DNA of 64,000 bases from Bacteroidales bacterium (GTDB lineage: Bacteria; Bacteroidota; Bacteroidia; Bacteroidales; UBA932): contig JAQUYF010000002.1 of NCBI GenBank assembly GCA_028691975.1, forward strand, positions 1-64,000, read 5' to 3'. The notes beneath the pieces are model-generated. The model ran no database searches and was not told the DNA's origin. It saw only the letters and a list, made by a program, of their open reading frames with translations. Shown here piece by piece: positions 40,998-49,821 of this stretch (its first letter is position 1; every line of letters begins with the position of its first letter). The translations under genes were made by a program, and so were the position numbers.

Positions 40998-41567
40998 TTA
41001 TTTTTTTTGTGAAAATTTACCCATATTTTCAGCTGTAACCGGCCAACCGCGCATTTCACACTTCTGTGCTGCAGTCACAGCCTTTGGAGCTACAATCCAA
41101 AATATGATATAAGCCCAGAAGCCTGCACTGCCCAAAAGTAGGGCGATGACAAAGAGGATTCGCACGAGGACAATGTCAATATTAAAGTATGCTGCAAGTC
41201 CGCTGCAAACACCGCCGATTATATTATTATCGGGATCACGATAAAATCTTTTTGTACCGGTTGCCTGGTACTGCTCTTTATTATCGTTTGTGCTGTAACC
41301 ACCATCTCCGGCACTTCCGTCCGGCATTCCGAGTTGTGAGATCACCTTGTTGACAAGTGCGAGATTAACTACTTCCGATTTGGAGCCAAGCTCTTGCTCA
41401 AATAACTCGGCAATTCTCATCTCCAGATCATCCATCACTTCTTTTGTTTGACATCCCATGTGGGCCTTTGTCCTAAAGTTGTTGAGGTAGGCATCCAATT
41501 TACGATATGCATCCTCATCAATTGTAAAACTCCTTCCGCCGATCCCCACATTAATAACTTTTTTCAT
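40998..41567 (-). CDS. PspC-domain membrane protein
   Basis: KRFYRDPDNNIIGGVCSGLAAYFNIDIVLVRILFVI. Confidence 0.9.
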   Translation of the reverse strand: MKKVINVGIGGRSFTIDEDAYRKLDAYLNNFRTKAHMGCQTKEVMDDLEMRIAELFEQELGSKSEVVNLALVNKVISQLGMPDGSAGDGGYSTNDNKEQYQATGTKRFYRDPDNNIIGGVCSGLAAYFNIDIVLVRILFVIALLLGSAGFWAYIIFWIVAPKAVTAAQKCEMRGWPVTAENMGKFSQKK

Positions 41568-41739
41568 TTCCGTTTGTTTAATTGTTTAATAACTATCACT
41601 ATTTATTGTTCCAAATAATTTGGTACTGCAAAGATATATATAATTTTTAATATCTTGTATCACAAAGTACTGAAATTTTAAAAAAAGTGTCGATTTTTTT
41701 TGCGACACTTTTCAACTCCTTAGCGTAATCTCCTAACTG

Positions 41740-42081
41740 TTACTCAGTTGGCTGTTGTGCCGGAATTGTGTTTGCAGGGAATTCCGGTTGGCCACTTGTC
41801 GGAGCAGTTTGTTCAATTTTCTCTTTAACCTGTGATTTGTGAGACTGTCTGCCCGGAACCACGAAAGTTGCAACAATACAGAGAGCCAAAACGGCAATTG
41901 CCAGACCCCAAGTCAATTTTTCGAGAAAATCTGCGGTTTGACGAACGCCCAAGGTCTGATTGCCGGCTGCAAAGTTTGCTGCCAGTCCACCACCTTTTGA
42001 ATTCTGTACTAAGACAACAAGAGTTAATAGAATACTCGCGATTACTATAATGATAGAGATAGTTATATACGCTGCTTGCAT
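41740..42081 (-). CDS. secG: Preprotein translocase subunit SecG
   Basis: LVVLVQNSKGGGLAANFAAGNQTLGVRQTADFLEKLTW. Confidence 0.9.
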   Translation of the reverse strand: MQAAYITISIIIVIASILLTLVVLVQNSKGGGLAANFAAGNQTLGVRQTADFLEKLTWGLAIAVLALCIVATFVVPGRQSHKSQVKEKIEQTAPTSGQPEFPANTIPAQQPTE

Positions 42082-42083
42082 AA

Positions 42084-42653
42084 TTATTTTAATTTATTTT
42101 TTATTTCTCTAATAGGGAGTGCAAAGTAAGTACTTTTTTCCGGATATAACAAAATTAGTTTTTTATAAACATCTAATGCTCTTTGATAACACTCCTGTTT
42201 GGCATATACTTTTGCAAGAGTTTCGGTTACGAATTCGTCACACTCCTCACGTGCCGTATCGGATGTACCGGAGAGTGCTTCAATTCCCGATTCTCGAGAT
42301 ATGGCATTTAGCGTAGCGTTGATAGGGGAGAAGATATTCATCTTTTGAAGTACCACTCCTTCCTGTTCCAGTTGCTTGAAATCATCCTGACCAAAATAGT
42401 CCCCGCCCACAACATGATATTGCGGTTGCGGTTTGGTCTGAACCGGAGCCGGCTTTTCCTGTTGTTTGAGAACAGCTTTGATAAACATTTTTTTAGAGAG
42501 AAGATGTATTCCCGCCTCACTTACGGCTGCGCGAAGACTCTCTTCCGACTGCATTGTCATACGGGAAATGTACTCTTGTCTGGCAAGAGAGAACCATGGA
42601 TAATTTTCCAGCAATTGTTCCAGGTCGGAGTTAGTGAGACTGTTTATTTCCAT
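42084..42653 (-). CDS. Hypothetical protein (TPR-like)
   Basis: Single long ORF between secG and an lptE-like gene; FVTETLAKVYAKQECYQRALDVYKKLILLYPEKSTYF. Confidence 0.65.
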   Translation of the reverse strand: MEINSLTNSDLEQLLENYPWFSLARQEYISRMTMQSEESLRAAVSEAGIHLLSKKMFIKAVLKQQEKPAPVQTKPQPQYHVVGGDYFGQDDFKQLEQEGVVLQKMNIFSPINATLNAISRESGIEALSGTSDTAREECDEFVTETLAKVYAKQECYQRALDVYKKLILLYPEKSTYFALPIREIKNKLK

Positions 42654-42663
42654 TGTATTACAT

Positions 42664-43173
42664 TTACCAATTTGCTACGGTAGCATTGAATATATCTTCA
42701 ACCAATTTTTCAATAATCGTGTCGCACAAGGTTGCCTCGACTTCATCCAGAGAACGCTCGGAATTGTAATCTTCATAAGCGGCAAAGGATTGTTCGAAAT
42801 TTTCTTCAGGATACTTTTCATTTACAAACTTCACCTTCACAGTGATTGTAAGCCTGTTTTGTGCTGCGACCTCATCAGCAGTAATAGCAGTTGCCCTGAC
42901 ATCATAAGACTCAACAGTTGCCGTGACATTCAGGTCTCCGACATCTTCTACCTGCTCAAGATTGGTCAATTTGCGGTACTTATCGTTAAGAGCTTCAGTT
43001 AAAGAGTTGGCTAAGGTAGGATTAACCTTGAGGGCTTTATTAACTACAGGCTCAATGCAGATGGTTTTGACATCCGACTTAATGGATGTTCCGCTGAAAG
43101 AATAGAGCCAGCATCCGCTAACGGTACAAAGCGTTAATAATATGCCTATCGTATATATACAAATTCTCTTCAT
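42664..43173 (-). CDS. LptE-like LPS-assembly lipoprotein
   Basis: Lipobox VSGCW; YSFSGTSIKSDVKTICIEPVVNKA. Confidence 0.8.
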   Translation of the reverse strand: MKRICIYTIGILLTLCTVSGCWLYSFSGTSIKSDVKTICIEPVVNKALKVNPTLANSLTEALNDKYRKLTNLEQVEDVGDLNVTATVESYDVRATAITADEVAAQNRLTITVKVKFVNEKYPEENFEQSFAAYEDYNSERSLDEVEATLCDTIIEKLVEDIFNATVANW

Positions 43174-44324
43174 CAGTCAATTCCCAGTTCTTTAATCTTT
43201 CTGTACAGAGTCCTTTCGGAAATGCCCAGCTCCTCTGCTGCAGCTTTTCTCTTTCCCCCGTGCTTTTCGAGTGCCTTTTTAATTAAATCCGCATTTACCT
43301 CCTGGATAGAGAAGTGATCTACCTCTTTTATGTCTTCAGGCTTGATCAGGAGAGGATTAACCAAACTTGTTTGTGACGAGGAGTCATCCTGTACCTCGCC
43401 TTCTCCCATTTGAGCTTTCAGATCATCCACGTCTTTTCGCAGCTGAAACAATATCTTGAAAATAATGTCTCTGTCACCCGTATAATCGGCATTGGCGTGG
43501 GCGTCTGCCGTTCTGACAGGAAGTTTGTCGGCTCTGTCCAAAGGCAGATATTTTTTCAGGACTTCAGCTGAAATCAGTCTTTCGTGCTCCAGCACGGAAA
43601 TCTGTTCGGCAACACTCTTGAGTTGACGCACGTTGCCCGGCCACCTGTAAGACTCCAGCACCTCCTGAGCGAGAGGATTGAGTTTAATGACGGGCATCAT
43701 ATATTTATCGGCGAAGTCAAGAGCAAATTTTCTGAAAAGCAAATAGATATCCTCTTTTCTGTCACGCAGTGGCGGCATCATTATGGGAACGGTATTCAGT
43801 CGGTAATACAGGTCTTCCCTGAAACGCCCCATCTCGATGGCATGCATCAGGTTGATATTTGTGGCAGCAATCACCCTTACATCAGTTTTCTGAACCTTTG
43901 AAGAACCTACTTTCAGAAATTCTCCGGTTTGAAGCACTCTTAACAGCCTGACTTGAGTAGAGAGTGGCAATTCGGCAACTTCATCAAGAAACAGTGTACC
44001 ACCGTCGGCCTCTTCAAAATATCCCTTTCTTGTCTCCAGGGCACCGGTGAAAGATCCCTTCTCATGTCCAAAAAGTTCGGAATCTATTGTCCCTTCAGGA
44101 ATGGCCCCACAATTAACTGCAATATATACTCCGTGCTTTCTCGGACTGTTTTGATGGATAATCTGCGGAATGACTTCTTTTCCCACGCCACTTTCTCCCG
44201 TTACAAGGACGGAAAGATCCGTGCCGGCAACCTGGCGTGCAATCTCTAAAGCCCTGTTAAGCTCAGGGTTGTCGCCAATAATATCAAAGCGTTGTTTTAT
44301 CTGTACTAAATCCATATTATGCAA
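43173..44324 (-). CDS. Sigma-54-dependent Fis-family regulator
   Basis: GESGVGKEVIPQIIH; GAFTGA-type motif HEKGSFTGALETRKGYFEEADGGTLFLDE; C-terminal HTH ELGISERTLYRKIKEL. Confidence 0.93.
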   Translation of the reverse strand: MHNMDLVQIKQRFDIIGDNPELNRALEIARQVAGTDLSVLVTGESGVGKEVIPQIIHQNSPRKHGVYIAVNCGAIPEGTIDSELFGHEKGSFTGALETRKGYFEEADGGTLFLDEVAELPLSTQVRLLRVLQTGEFLKVGSSKVQKTDVRVIAATNINLMHAIEMGRFREDLYYRLNTVPIMMPPLRDRKEDIYLLFRKFALDFADKYMMPVIKLNPLAQEVLESYRWPGNVRQLKSVAEQISVLEHERLISAEVLKKYLPLDRADKLPVRTADAHANADYTGDRDIIFKILFQLRKDVDDLKAQMGEGEVQDDSSSQTSLVNPLLIKPEDIKEVDHFSIQEVNADLIKKALEKHGGKRKAAAEELGISERTLYRKIKELGID

Positions 44325-44431
44325 AGTTAAAAATATTTTTATCTAATAAATAATTTAGCACTATATTTGCAGACTATGAGGTGAAAAATCACTAACTAAT
44401 AATAAATTAACAAAACAAACTCATATTATTT

Positions 44432-46075
44432 ATGAAAAAGAATCTAATTAAAGTGTTGTTCTTAGCGGTTGCTACATTTGCTTTGGTCTCATGCGACAAT
44501 CCTGCTAAGATGGCTGAAGCCGCTGATCAGGTTAAAATTACTTGCAATCCTGAAGTTCTTGAAGTTATCGCCGGTAATATCGACGCAAAAGTTGATGTTA
44601 CTTTTCCTGCAGAATACTTTCACCCTAAGGCTGTTCTCCAAGTTGTTCCTGTCTTGATTTACAACGGTGGAGAGGTTCAGGGAACACCATTTGTATATCA
44701 AGGTGAGAAAGTTACCGAAAATTATAAGACTGTTACCAAAGACGGTGCTACAATCAGCGAAAGAGTACATTTTGCTTATGTGCCGGGTATGGAAAAGTCT
44801 GAACTCGTTGCTCGTGCAAAAGTTGTTTACAAGGGTAAAGATTTTGAATTTCCTGCAGACATTAAAATTGCAGACGGTGCCAATACTACATATATGCTGG
44901 TTGAGGCTTCCGGTGAATATGAAATGATGAAAGACAACTATCAGGAGACTATCCCTGAAACTGTTGAAGCTCAGATTCTTTATCTGATCAACAGCTCTAC
45001 AGTACGTCCTTCAGAGGTTAAATCATCCGATATTAAGGCTTTTGAGCAGTCTTTGAAAGACCTTGCAAAAGATGACCGTAGAGAGGTTAAGGGTACAGAA
45101 ATCGTTGCTTATGCTTCTCCTGACGGAGCCGTTAACTTGAATGACAAACTTTCTGCAAATCGTGAAAAATCGGCAGAAAAAGCTTTCGATAAGATCACCA
45201 AGAAGCTGAATGCCGGTGAAGTATCTACAAAGAGTATCGGTGAAGACTGGGAAGGTTTCCAGGAATTGGTTAACAATTCAACTATTGAAGACAAAGAGCT
45301 TATCATTCGCGTTCTTTCTATGTATAGCGATCCTAACGTTCGTGAAAGAGAGATTAAGAATATGTCTGCAGTATATCAGTCACTCGCTAAAAACATTCTT
45401 CCTGAATTGCGTCGTGCAAGATTTATTACCAACGTTGAATATACAAACTATACTGCTGAGGAATTGACAGGATTGGTTGAAAACAATATCGACGTGCTTG
45501 ATGAAGAGGCTCTTCTTCGTGCAGCTACACTGGTTAAAGACAATGCTGCCAAACTGAATATATACAACAAGGCTATTAACAAATACAACAGTGACCGTGC
45601 CAAGTACAATGCAGCCGTTGTTAAGCTTAACGAAGGCAAAAATGATGAAGCTAAGGCACTTTTGGAGAAGATGGAGAAGCAGAATTGCTATTACAAAAAC
45701 GCAATGGGTGTAATCGCAATGCGCAAAGGGAATAACGAAGAAGCAGCTAACTTCTTTGCAAACTCACACCGTCCACAAGCTAAAACCAATGCAGCCGTTC
45801 TTGATATCCTTAACGGTAAATATACCGATGCCGCTGCCAAACTTGAAGGTACAGGTACCGAAAATGAAGGTCTTGCCATGATTTTGACTAATCAGCTTGA
45901 TAAAGCATCTGCAGCTATTAAGTGCAAATGTCCTCACGCTTCTTACCAGAGAGCGATTATCGCAGCTCGTAAGGGTGACGCTCAGACAGCTAAGGCAGAG
46001 ATCGAAAAAGCAGCTAAGAGAGCTGATTATGCAAAGAGAATCGAAACCGACGTTGAATTTGCTAAAGTTAGATAA
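44432..46075 (+). CDS. TPR/OmpA-like lipoprotein
   Basis: Lipobox LVSCD; VKGTEIVAYASPDG...ANREKSAEKAF; TPR-like C-terminus. Confidence 0.65.
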   Translation: MKKNLIKVLFLAVATFALVSCDNPAKMAEAADQVKITCNPEVLEVIAGNIDAKVDVTFPAEYFHPKAVLQVVPVLIYNGGEVQGTPFVYQGEKVTENYKTVTKDGATISERVHFAYVPGMEKSELVARAKVVYKGKDFEFPADIKIADGANTTYMLVEASGEYEMMKDNYQETIPETVEAQILYLINSSTVRPSEVKSSDIKAFEQSLKDLAKDDRREVKGTEIVAYASPDGAVNLNDKLSANREKSAEKAFDKITKKLNAGEVSTKSIGEDWEGFQELVNNSTIEDKELIIRVLSMYSDPNVREREIKNMSAVYQSLAKNILPELRRARFITNVEYTNYTAEELTGLVENNIDVLDEEALLRAATLVKDNAAKLNIYNKAINKYNSDRAKYNAAVVKLNEGKNDEAKALLEKMEKQNCYYKNAMGVIAMRKGNNEEAANFFANSHRPQAKTNAAVLDILNGKYTDAAAKLEGTGTENEGLAMILTNQLDKASAAIKCKCPHASYQRAIIAARKGDAQTAKAEIEKAAKRADYAKRIETDVEFAKVR

Positions 46076-46093
46076 TCTCAATAGATTATAAAT

Positions 46094-46134
46094 TTTAAGA
46101 GGGCGACTAAAATCTACTTTTAGTCGCCCTCTTG
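46094..46134 (+). terminator. Strong terminator hairpin
   Basis: AAGAGGGCGACTAAAA-tctac-TTTTAGTCGCCCTCTT. Confidence 0.8.
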
Positions 46135-46152
46135 CTTCTATGCCGAAATAAG

Positions 46153-47184
46153 TTAGTATTCCATTTCATTCAGTCTCACATTCAATTCCGCAATCTTTTC
46201 AATCAATTGTTCGAACGGCAACGATTCACCGTATATCATCGTTTCGCGCATTGCCTCGTAATCTTTTCGCCACGAATCAATAATATCATCAGGTGGCACA
46301 ATGCTGATTGTTTGTGGGCGTAACGTGTCGTAATCAAAACCCTTTAGCCCTATAAATGTGCGGCGATGCTCAATAACTGACAAATATAAATTTTTATCCG
46401 CAATAGCGTGCCCGGCGTATGGTGAATCCATAATCTTGGCGATGTCGTAAAGATGTCTTGACATTCGTTCCGTGCGAATCCGGTTGTGCGGTTTGGCAAA
46501 CTCTTCGTGCAGTAAACAAATCTTCTCAATGAAGGTCCGTTCGACCACTACCGTACTCACATTGAATGACGGCTCTGCAAAAGGTGCGCCTTTGTAAACA
46601 GAATCTATCATTGAACATAAAGCAACCTCGGTTGTCTGTTCTTTCATTGAGCGCCCTCCAACTTCTATAATTACTGTACGCTTAATATACGGCAAGTCAT
46701 CAAAAATAGAATTATATTGTACTTCGATCATTTCAGGGTCGGTAGTTGATACGGGTGTTATATTTACCGATACGTTGAACTTGTTGGCATCTATTCCCTG
46801 TGTAATCATCTCTTGTTTCAAATCGAATTGTAACCGTTCACGGACAAATGAACACGATGCACGGCGCAACTTGTCGCTAATTTGCGTTTTTGTCAATACA
46901 CCATCGAATCCAAGAAACTCCCTGTTTACCGCAATATCCACGTCCTCTGAAAAGCGGTCTATCAACGACCAGCATTTACTCAAACTTGTACCGCCCTTGA
47001 ATGACAGACTGTCGGAATATGGCAGCGCAAATAACGCTCTTAATGCGGCTGTTACCCACCAGTCTTTTTCAATAATCTGCCTGTTAAGACCCAACTCAGA
47101 TTGTACACGATGGCAGATATCCCGTCTGTCCGATATGCTTAAATCTATATATTTCATCATGAAGCTAATGTTTTGCGTACCCAA
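46153..47184 (-). CDS. AbiEii-type nucleotidyltransferase toxin
   Basis: FKGGTSLSKCWSLIDRFSEDVDIAV. Confidence 0.88.
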   Translation of the reverse strand: MGTQNISFMMKYIDLSISDRRDICHRVQSELGLNRQIIEKDWWVTAALRALFALPYSDSLSFKGGTSLSKCWSLIDRFSEDVDIAVNREFLGFDGVLTKTQISDKLRRASCSFVRERLQFDLKQEMITQGIDANKFNVSVNITPVSTTDPEMIEVQYNSIFDDLPYIKRTVIIEVGGRSMKEQTTEVALCSMIDSVYKGAPFAEPSFNVSTVVVERTFIEKICLLHEEFAKPHNRIRTERMSRHLYDIAKIMDSPYAGHAIADKNLYLSVIEHRRTFIGLKGFDYDTLRPQTISIVPPDDIIDSWRKDYEAMRETMIYGESLPFEQLIEKIAELNVRLNEMEY

Positions 47185-47756
47185 ACAGGCGCTAATTGAA
47201 TATCGTGATAATAGTCTTCATGCGATATGGTTTGCAAGTGCTTCTTCAAAATAGCAATTTGCTCGGCAGTAACATTCTCTTGGCCTATCTCACGCAGTGC
47301 CGCGACAAGCATCATCATCATTTCTGACTTGAAGGCGAAACTGCGCATTTCGGATGTGTGCTTAAACAGTATGCCCTTGCCTTTACCGATAGAGATTCTG
47401 CGTGCAGAACCGTCGGTAACAAACACAACATTTGCAGGAACCTGTGTAGACAGTCCCAATATGTTCAGTACATAGGCACCGGTTGGCATAATACGTACTT
47501 TGTCGCGTTTTGCCACAGCGTTTGCAATGTCCTCAATACTTGGCTGTATGATACCGCTTACCCATTGGGTGTCAATCTTTGGATAGCAATATATCCCATG
47601 GGCAACACGTATTACAACTCCGACTTTGCATAAGCGCATTAAGGCAATGCGCACTGCTTCCGAGGACCCTATATCTGTAAAATCATCAGGAAATAGAATT
47701 GCTCCACGGTCCATTCTTCGTATTCTGTCTTCAATTTGATTATAAATGCTTTGCAT
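47157..47756 (-). CDS. AbiEi-like antitoxin (DUF6088-type)
   Basis: Overlaps the toxin gene; VRIALMRLCKVGVVIRVAHGIYCYPKID. Confidence 0.82.
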   Translation of the reverse strand: MQSIYNQIEDRIRRMDRGAILFPDDFTDIGSSEAVRIALMRLCKVGVVIRVAHGIYCYPKIDTQWVSGIIQPSIEDIANAVAKRDKVRIMPTGAYVLNILGLSTQVPANVVFVTDGSARRISIGKGKGILFKHTSEMRSFAFKSEMMMMLVAALREIGQENVTAEQIAILKKHLQTISHEDYYHDIQLAPVWVRKTLAS

Positions 47757-47919
47757 AGATTACTTCGTTAAAAATCAGTAACAAATATATGAAAAATTTG
47801 TTACTAAATAAATTGTGTGACAACTATAATACCACTTTTCCGGTTAGTTACTGTATTTTGAAGGTGATATTCCAAGCAACAGTTTCACGTAGCGGATGAA
47901 GTGCGACAGCCGATTGTCG

Positions 47920-48615
47920 TTATGCTTTGCCAAATTCTTTCAGGACAGGTTCATAGATAGACCAAACTTCGCGGTGCTCTTCATAAAACTCTCTGATTGT
48001 CTTTTTGTTGTAGCTGTTACGGCTTTCCGTATCGGCTCCGGAGCGGATCAACAGTCTGAATATCCGCTGGAAATCCTCTGTCATTTCCGGTGTCATTCTG
48101 AGCCCCGGAAAGGGTTTCCCTGTCAGCGGATTAATGCTTGGGCAGAGGTAGCATGCCTGACTCAGTGCTTCACTGAGGGCATTGTCGTTGTAATTGTTTA
48201 CTCCGTTTACGTTTGCGCCCATGCGTATCATCCTTTCGAGCAGTGCGTAGGAGCGGTCGGCATCTTCTTTCGTATGCTTCCATGCAAACGCAATGTTGTC
48301 CGGATCGTCAGGGTCAACACATCCGTATCTTCTTGAGTTCCAAAGGGCTACACTAACAGCGTCGTGCAGCACGGGATGTGCCTGCGCTATATGCAGATCT
48401 GCGGATTCCATGAAATTGACATCTGCCCCGTGATCAAGCAAAAAATCGACGATGTCCCGATGCCAATTTGTGCACAGGCTGACTTGCAGTGGGGACATAC
48501 CTTTTGTATCTACGGGCTTTTTAGGGGCAACAGCGTTCACAAGTGACGGCTCTTTGCCAATCATCGCCTTTACTTCGGCAAGATTGTCCTCTTTTATAAG
48601 TGTGAAGATATCCAT
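47920..48615 (-). CDS. Ankyrin-repeat protein
   Basis: GMSPLQVSLCTNWHRDIVDFLLDHGADVNF; ATG at 48615. Confidence 0.75.
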   Translation of the reverse strand: MDIFTLIKEDNLAEVKAMIGKEPSLVNAVAPKKPVDTKGMSPLQVSLCTNWHRDIVDFLLDHGADVNFMESADLHIAQAHPVLHDAVSVALWNSRRYGCVDPDDPDNIAFAWKHTKEDADRSYALLERMIRMGANVNGVNNYNDNALSEALSQACYLCPSINPLTGKPFPGLRMTPEMTEDFQRIFRLLIRSGADTESRNSYNKKTIREFYEEHREVWSIYEPVLKEFGKA

Positions 48616-48628
48616 TCTTTTTCTAATT

Positions 48629-49555
48629 CTAAAAGAACGATTCGGTGTCACTGATGACAATGATTTCCGCACCGGAATTAAAGGCCGTGGCAATCTCATC
48701 TCCACCGTTTGATATTGAGCAGCGGCAACTTGTAGGTCCCGTTACCTCTTTAACCTTTAACTTACCCAGCTTCTTACGAGACTCAATTCCGTTCATGTTG
48801 ATAATAGAATAGACGTAAAAATAGTCCCCTTTACATACACCGATCTCTTCACCGCAACTTAGAAACAGGTCCTGAAGCTTACCTTTTTTGTTAAATTCGC
48901 CGAGTTGAAGGATAGAAGTTGTGTATTTGAAGTTATCATCAATATACGAATTTATATATGAATAAAGGCTGTAAACGACACTCTGTTCGGCAGATTCAAT
49001 CGAAGGATTGGAAGTGCTGTCAAGACGGATAGTTCGAACGTAGAGATCCGACAACGCCACACAGTCGTAACAGTAGAGTGTAAATTCCACCGTTGCACTG
49101 AATCTCTCTTTTTTATCTTCATTAACAACGACATCCGTTGCATAGTAGGATATATATACCGTCATATAGTAGCGTGCATTTTCAAACTCGGCCATGATAT
49201 TTTCCCTTCTGGAAAGATCATAAGGGGTTGACGGCTTTTTGGATCGTGTATAATACAGGGAAGGAAACACAAATTCCGGACGGCCATAACCATAGTCGGC
49301 GACATCTATCACATTGAGTCTGTCTTTTCGTGCAAAGTCTTGAATAAAATGTTTTCTCAAATATTCAAAAAAGCCTAAAGATAGATTTGGAACACCCGTA
49401 AAGTTGTCAATGACAATGGTTTCTCTCTGTGGAATAAGCAGATTATGTTGAACTGCTGTCTGCTGCTCCTCCGTCTGTTCGGCTTGTGGGTCTTGTGCCA
49501 CAAGGGTGAAGGCAAAGGATATAGACAGGATCAGTAATAGAGCAAATTTTTTCAT
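48629..49555 (-). CDS. Secreted hypothetical protein
   Basis: Signal peptide; single long ORF. Confidence 0.6.
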   Translation of the reverse strand: MKKFALLLILSISFAFTLVAQDPQAEQTEEQQTAVQHNLLIPQRETIVIDNFTGVPNLSLGFFEYLRKHFIQDFARKDRLNVIDVADYGYGRPEFVFPSLYYTRSKKPSTPYDLSRRENIMAEFENARYYMTVYISYYATDVVVNEDKKERFSATVEFTLYCYDCVALSDLYVRTIRLDSTSNPSIESAEQSVVYSLYSYINSYIDDNFKYTTSILQLGEFNKKGKLQDLFLSCGEEIGVCKGDYFYVYSIINMNGIESRKKLGKLKVKEVTGPTSCRCSISNGGDEIATAFNSGAEIIVISDTESFF

Positions 49556-49624
49556 AACAGTACTTCTTTTAAGTTTAAGTGAACAAAGTTACAATTATTT
49601 GTAAATAATTACCTACATTTGCGA

Positions 49625-49775
49625 CGTGATTTTGGTCAAGGGAATCCGGTGCAAATCCGGAACTATACCCGTAGCTGTTAATTCCACTATCTCCAAGCAT
49701 TCTAAGCCACTGTCTGTCAAAGATGGGAAGGCGCTTAAAGAGGGAAATGAGTCAGAAGACCTGCCAAGATTAATT
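49625..49775 (+). promoter_or_regulatory. Cobalamin riboswitch
   Basis: GGAATCCGGTGCAAATCCGGAACTATACCCGTAGCTGT ... AAATGAGTCAGAAGACCTGCC, directly upstream of a TonB receptor. Confidence 0.92.
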
Positions 49776-49821
49776 ATTAATTAGAACTCTCGGGGTGAAG
49801 GGTTCATAATTGTAGAGTTTA

